From Pseudomonadota bacterium (GTDB lineage Bacteria > Pseudomonadota > Gammaproteobacteria > Xanthomonadales > Rhodanobacteraceae), in the NCBI GenBank assembly GCA_023388255.1, contig JAEWGO010000022.1, positions 33,428-97,427 on the forward strand: a stretch of DNA of 64,000 nt, in the 5' to 3' direction. Shown here piece by piece: positions 63,734-64,000 of this stretch (positions within the stretch are counted from its first letter, which is position 1; each line of letters starts with the position of its first letter). Below the pieces are notes generated by a model. The model was given only the letters and a program-made list of their open reading frames with translations. It made no database searches and was not told the origin of the DNA. Both the position numbers and the translations under genes were made by a program.

Positions 63734-64000
63734 CTACTGCTCGACAGCACCGAGATCGGCAACGGATCGGCGAACCATCGGTCTGAGACGCGCGTCGAGC
63801 TGGTATTGCACCGGAGGCGTGCGAAAGCCTGTTGATTTCCTGTTCGCCTTGCCCAGCACCGCGGAATCGCCGCGCGGCACCAGGGTAGTCAGATCGATCG
63901 GCGGCTGGGAGCCGGTGAGCATGTTCTGGCTGCCGTTGAGCTGTCCGGGGACGGGGTGCCAGGGATCGCTGTCGGCCCATCCGGCGTTGATCCAGTTGAC
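63734..64000 (-). CDS. C-terminus of a probable secreted beta-helix protein (5' end outside window)
   Basis: The minus-strand frame is open from the right edge to a stop at 63734, giving 88 residues of C-terminal sequence: NWINAGWADSDPWHPVPGQL, TGSQPPIDLTTLVPRGDSAV and a final RSVADLGAVEQ. The ending DLGAVE and the short repeats resemble choice-of-anchor-Q type right-handed beta-helix proteins, which are secreted. The frame shows normal codon usage. Without the rest, the identity remains tentative. Confidence 0.45.
   Translation of the reverse strand, partial: VNWINAGWADSDPWHPVPGQLNGSQNMLTGSQPPIDLTTLVPRGDSAVLGKANRKSTGFRTPPVQYQLDARLRPMVRRSVADLGAVEQ

Overview
The window is high-GC (roughly 65%), densely coded DNA from a gammaproteobacterium. 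The gene families point to the Xanthomonadales/Lysobacterales (Rhodanobacteraceae-like): a TPR-bearing Ser/Thr kinase, DUF4124 proteins, GCCGG-rich paired palindromes, an atpIBEFHAGDC operon, and an exopolysaccharide locus with a Clp/CRP-type palindrome. This is inference from gene content; no rRNA or tRNA gene was seen to fix the taxonomy.

Layout. 1-12.9 kb holds mostly single housekeeping genes: the C-terminal half of a Ser/Thr kinase cut by the window edge, aquaporin Z, a small membrane protein, a GFA/M48-peptidase pair, a hypoxanthine-DNA glycosylase, an exported peroxiredoxin, a DUF1801/lipoprotein pair, DNA polymerase IV, a degenerate SDR coupled to a TetR regulator, and a bacterial TrmY-type SPOUT methyltransferase. 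13.1-24.2 kb is one long minus-strand gene set, probably transcribed from 24.2 kb downward: Tat-signal TldD-like protease, TldE-like partner, DUF4159, MoxR ATPase, DUF58, BatA-like, DUF4175 and a large membrane protein. The last five genes have almost no spacing. 24.4-25.4 kb carries queD and a phasin.

25.9-34.0 kb is the F1Fo ATP synthase operon atpI-B-E-F-H-A-G-(extra gene)-D-C. It contains an additional exported NTF2-like gene between atpG and atpD and three palindromic insertions: tandem structured repeats between atpB and atpE, a REP-like pair between atpH and atpA, and a long inverted repeat between atpD and atpC. A perfect 15-bp hairpin separates atpC from the convergent GtrA/GT-C pair.

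36.6-39.5 kb contains a broken asparagine synthetase (truncated, nonsense codon and frameshift) and a TPR-sulfotransferase; glmU follows.

41.3-63.7 kb is an envelope/exopolysaccharide biosynthesis locus. It encodes sugar-nucleotide enzymes (a TviB-like UDP-HexNAc dehydrogenase, a UDP-glucuronate-type epimerase, GalE), a Wza-like export lipoprotein, an XrtA/PEP-CTERM-type chain-length protein, a tyrosine-kinase-like ATPase lacking the Walker A lysine, and an outer-membrane beta-barrel. It also has a decayed acyltransferase, four glycosyltransferases, a serine-acetyltransferase-like hexapeptide enzyme, an alkaline-phosphatase-like protein, a Wzy/WaaL-type polymerase/ligase, a conserved His/Asp-rich protein, a Gfo/Idh/MocA oxidoreductase, an NAD-dependent epimerase and a Wzx flippase. 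glmU and the dehydrogenase/epimerase pair can supply UDP-HexNAc(A)/HexA donors. The glycosyltransferases build a lipid-linked repeat, Wzx flips it, Wzy polymerises it, and the Wza/Wzc-like proteins and the barrel export it. A textbook TGTGA-N6-TCACA site just before the wza-like gene suggests Clp/CRP (cAMP or c-di-GMP) control. The window ends inside the C-terminus of a probable secreted beta-helix protein.
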